In this document: in pieces, positions 13,799 through 14,772 of the stretch
How positions within the stretch are numbered: position 1 is the first letter of the stretch
Layout of the letters: the number at the start of each line of letters is the position of its first letter
From: DASZZX01 sp036260415
GTDB lineage: Bacteria > Actinomycetota > Nitriliruptoria > Nitriliruptorales > JAHWKO01
NCBI GenBank assembly: GCA_036260415.1
Contig: DASZZX010000055.1
Location: forward strand, 1 to 14,772
Direction: 5' to 3'
DNA length: 14,772 bases
Position numbers and translations under genes: made by a program
Notes under the pieces: model-generated
What the model was told of the DNA's origin: nothing
Seen by the model: only the letters and a program-made list of their open reading frames with translations
Databases searched by the model: none

Positions 13799-14772
13799 GT
13801 GCCTGGACCGGCGTCAGGGAGCCTCGCCCGCTCCGTGGGCGACGCCGAGCGCTTCCTGCGCGACGCGTGGACACGTCGGCCCCACCTGCACCGCAGCGGC
13901 AGTGACTTCGCCGACCTCCTCTCGCTGGACGACGTCGACCGCATCCTGTCCACCCTCTCGCCGCGTGCACCCGCGTTCCGGCTGGTCCGCCAGGGCCGAC
14001 CCGTCCCGCGCGAGCAGTACACGCGGCGCGGGACGCTTGGCGGGCGCACGCTCGACGACCTGCCGGACGTGGGACGGATCTTCGCCCTGTTCGACGACGG
14101 CGCCACGATCGTGCTCCAGGGACTCCATCGCTACTGGGAGACGGTGACCAGGTTCTGCCGCGACCTCGAGCTGGCGCTCACCCACCCGGTGCAGGCCAAC
14201 GCCTACCTCACCCCTCCGGTCGCGAGCGGCCTCGATGTCCACCACGACACCCACGACGTCTTCGCGCTGCAGACCTACGGGCGCAAGCAGTGGGTCACCT
14301 ACGCCCCCGTGGTCGACCAACCGCTGACGTCGCAACCCTGGTCGCGGTCGCTGGGCGACCCGGGCACGCCCACGCTCGACGTCGAGCTACTGCCGGGCGA
14401 TTGCCTGTACGTGCCGCGCGGCGCCCGCACCGTGGACGCGGCGTCGCTGCACCTGACGGTGGGGATCCGCAGCATCACCTGGCACGACGTGGTGCATCAG
14501 CTGCTCGCCGCCACGACTGACGAGCTCAGCTTCCGTGAGGCCCTGCCGGCCGGGTTCGCTGACGACCCGGACCGTTTCGCCCCCGCCGTGGCCGCGAAGC
14601 TGAAGGAGCTGGCTGGCTGGGTGGCGGAGCGCGACCCCGCGGAGCTGGCGGCTGGTGTCGTCCGCCGCTTCTGGGGTGGCCGCTCCCCAGTCCTCGACGG
14701 TCAGCTGCGGCAGCTGCTCGAGCGGGTCGACCGCATCGGCCAGGACAGCGTGCTGGTGCGTCGCGCGCCCGC
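13799..14772 (+). CDS. JmjC/cupin-4 family Fe(II)/2-oxoglutarate-dependent oxygenase, 3' end cut by window
   Basis: Open from GTG 13799 to the window end (324 full codons). The family includes ribosomal oxygenases such as YcfD that hydroxylate protein side chains; the substrate here is unknown. Opening motifs are FLRDAWTRRPHLHRSG and LLSLDDVDRIL, then RLVRQGRPVP and VLQGLHRYWETVTRFCRDL. The metal-binding core is QANAYLTPP, then His148-x-Asp150 in VHHDTHDVFALQ, GRKQWVTYAP, LPGDCLYVPRGA and the third ligand His218 in SLHLTVGI. All three iron ligands are present, so the enzyme should be active. The C-terminal helical part begins about 240. An alternative start is GTG 13835, with AGGGAG 14 nt upstream. 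GTG 13799 lacks a ribosome binding site but could be translated by coupling from the acidic peptide's stop. Confidence 0.9.
   Translation, partial: MPGPASGSLARSVGDAERFLRDAWTRRPHLHRSGSDFADLLSLDDVDRILSTLSPRAPAFRLVRQGRPVPREQYTRRGTLGGRTLDDLPDVGRIFALFDDGATIVLQGLHRYWETVTRFCRDLELALTHPVQANAYLTPPVASGLDVHHDTHDVFALQTYGRKQWVTYAPVVDQPLTSQPWSRSLGDPGTPTLDVELLPGDCLYVPRGARTVDAASLHLTVGIRSITWHDVVHQLLAATTDELSFREALPAGFADDPDRFAPAVAAKLKELAGWVAERDPAELAAGVVRRFWGGRSPVLDGQLRQLLERVDRIGQDSVLVRRAP

Noticed and set aside
12556..14106. 516-codon minus-strand frame extending the sigma factor to 14106
   Set aside because: The N-terminal 263 codons are antisense to the acidic peptide and oxygenase genes; the Ser/Ala/Val repeats are the reverse reading of the DGD array. 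A good ribosome site exists at GTG 13317.

Overview
This is a very GC-rich window (most coding third positions are G or C) carrying an ordinary-looking actinobacterial chromosomal segment. The evidence for an actinobacterium is a DUF3052 protein, an N-acetylmuramoyl-L-alanine amidase with a typical actinobacterial N-terminal region, a LytR-CpsA-Psr protein, a FliA/WhiG-type sigma factor, and several leaderless-type starts (a TANNNT -10 hexamer 6-8 nt before the start codon). The amidase ends in cell-wall-binding type 2 repeats, which would fit a deep-branching group such as Nitriliruptoria, but that placement is a guess. I see no tRNA, rRNA, CRISPR array, insertion sequence or prophage gene. 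No gene-free stretch exceeds 300 bases; the longest is 13318-13570.

Layout, left to right. A 3'-truncated ferrochelatase gene (1-869, minus) is divergent from a lipoprotein gene with a degenerate LytM/M23-like domain (989-1834). A four-helix membrane protein (minus) and an upstream DUF3052 gene (2445-2879, minus) follow. Divergent from DUF3052 are a two-helix membrane protein resembling general-stress proteins (3039-3548) and a DUF72 protein (3633-4577). The cell-envelope pair is an LCP glycopolymer transferase (4590-5879, minus) and a secreted amidase with a fibronectin III domain and cell-wall-binding repeats (5951-8386). Next come a SirB1-type transglutaminase-like protein (8432-9334, minus) divergent from a stand-alone response-regulator receiver (9433-9885). 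A minus-strand run then holds, in transcription order, a FliA/WhiG sigma factor (12556-13317), citrate synthase (11119-12417) and a caspase-like protein with two EF-hand-type loops (9921-10964).

The right end is the most unusual part. A 71-residue, strongly acidic peptide gene (13571-13786) carries four octapeptide repeats of the form T-D-G-D-A-x-D-A. It is followed 12 nt after its stop, in the same reading frame, by a JmjC/cupin-4 Fe(II)/2-oxoglutarate oxygenase gene that runs off the window (13799-14772). A small repeat peptide next to a protein hydroxylase looks like a substrate or precursor and its modifying enzyme. I propose it as a candidate undescribed RiPP-like or protein-hydroxylation cassette; no function is proven by the sequence.

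Regulatory structure stands out for such GC-rich DNA. TANNNT -10 elements sit at the expected distance from seven genes. Two perfect-armed dyads overlap putative promoters (942-961 and 9331-9355), and a 9-bp-armed inverted repeat lies just before the ribosome binding site at 3026-3031. These are my readings by eye and have not been scored statistically.
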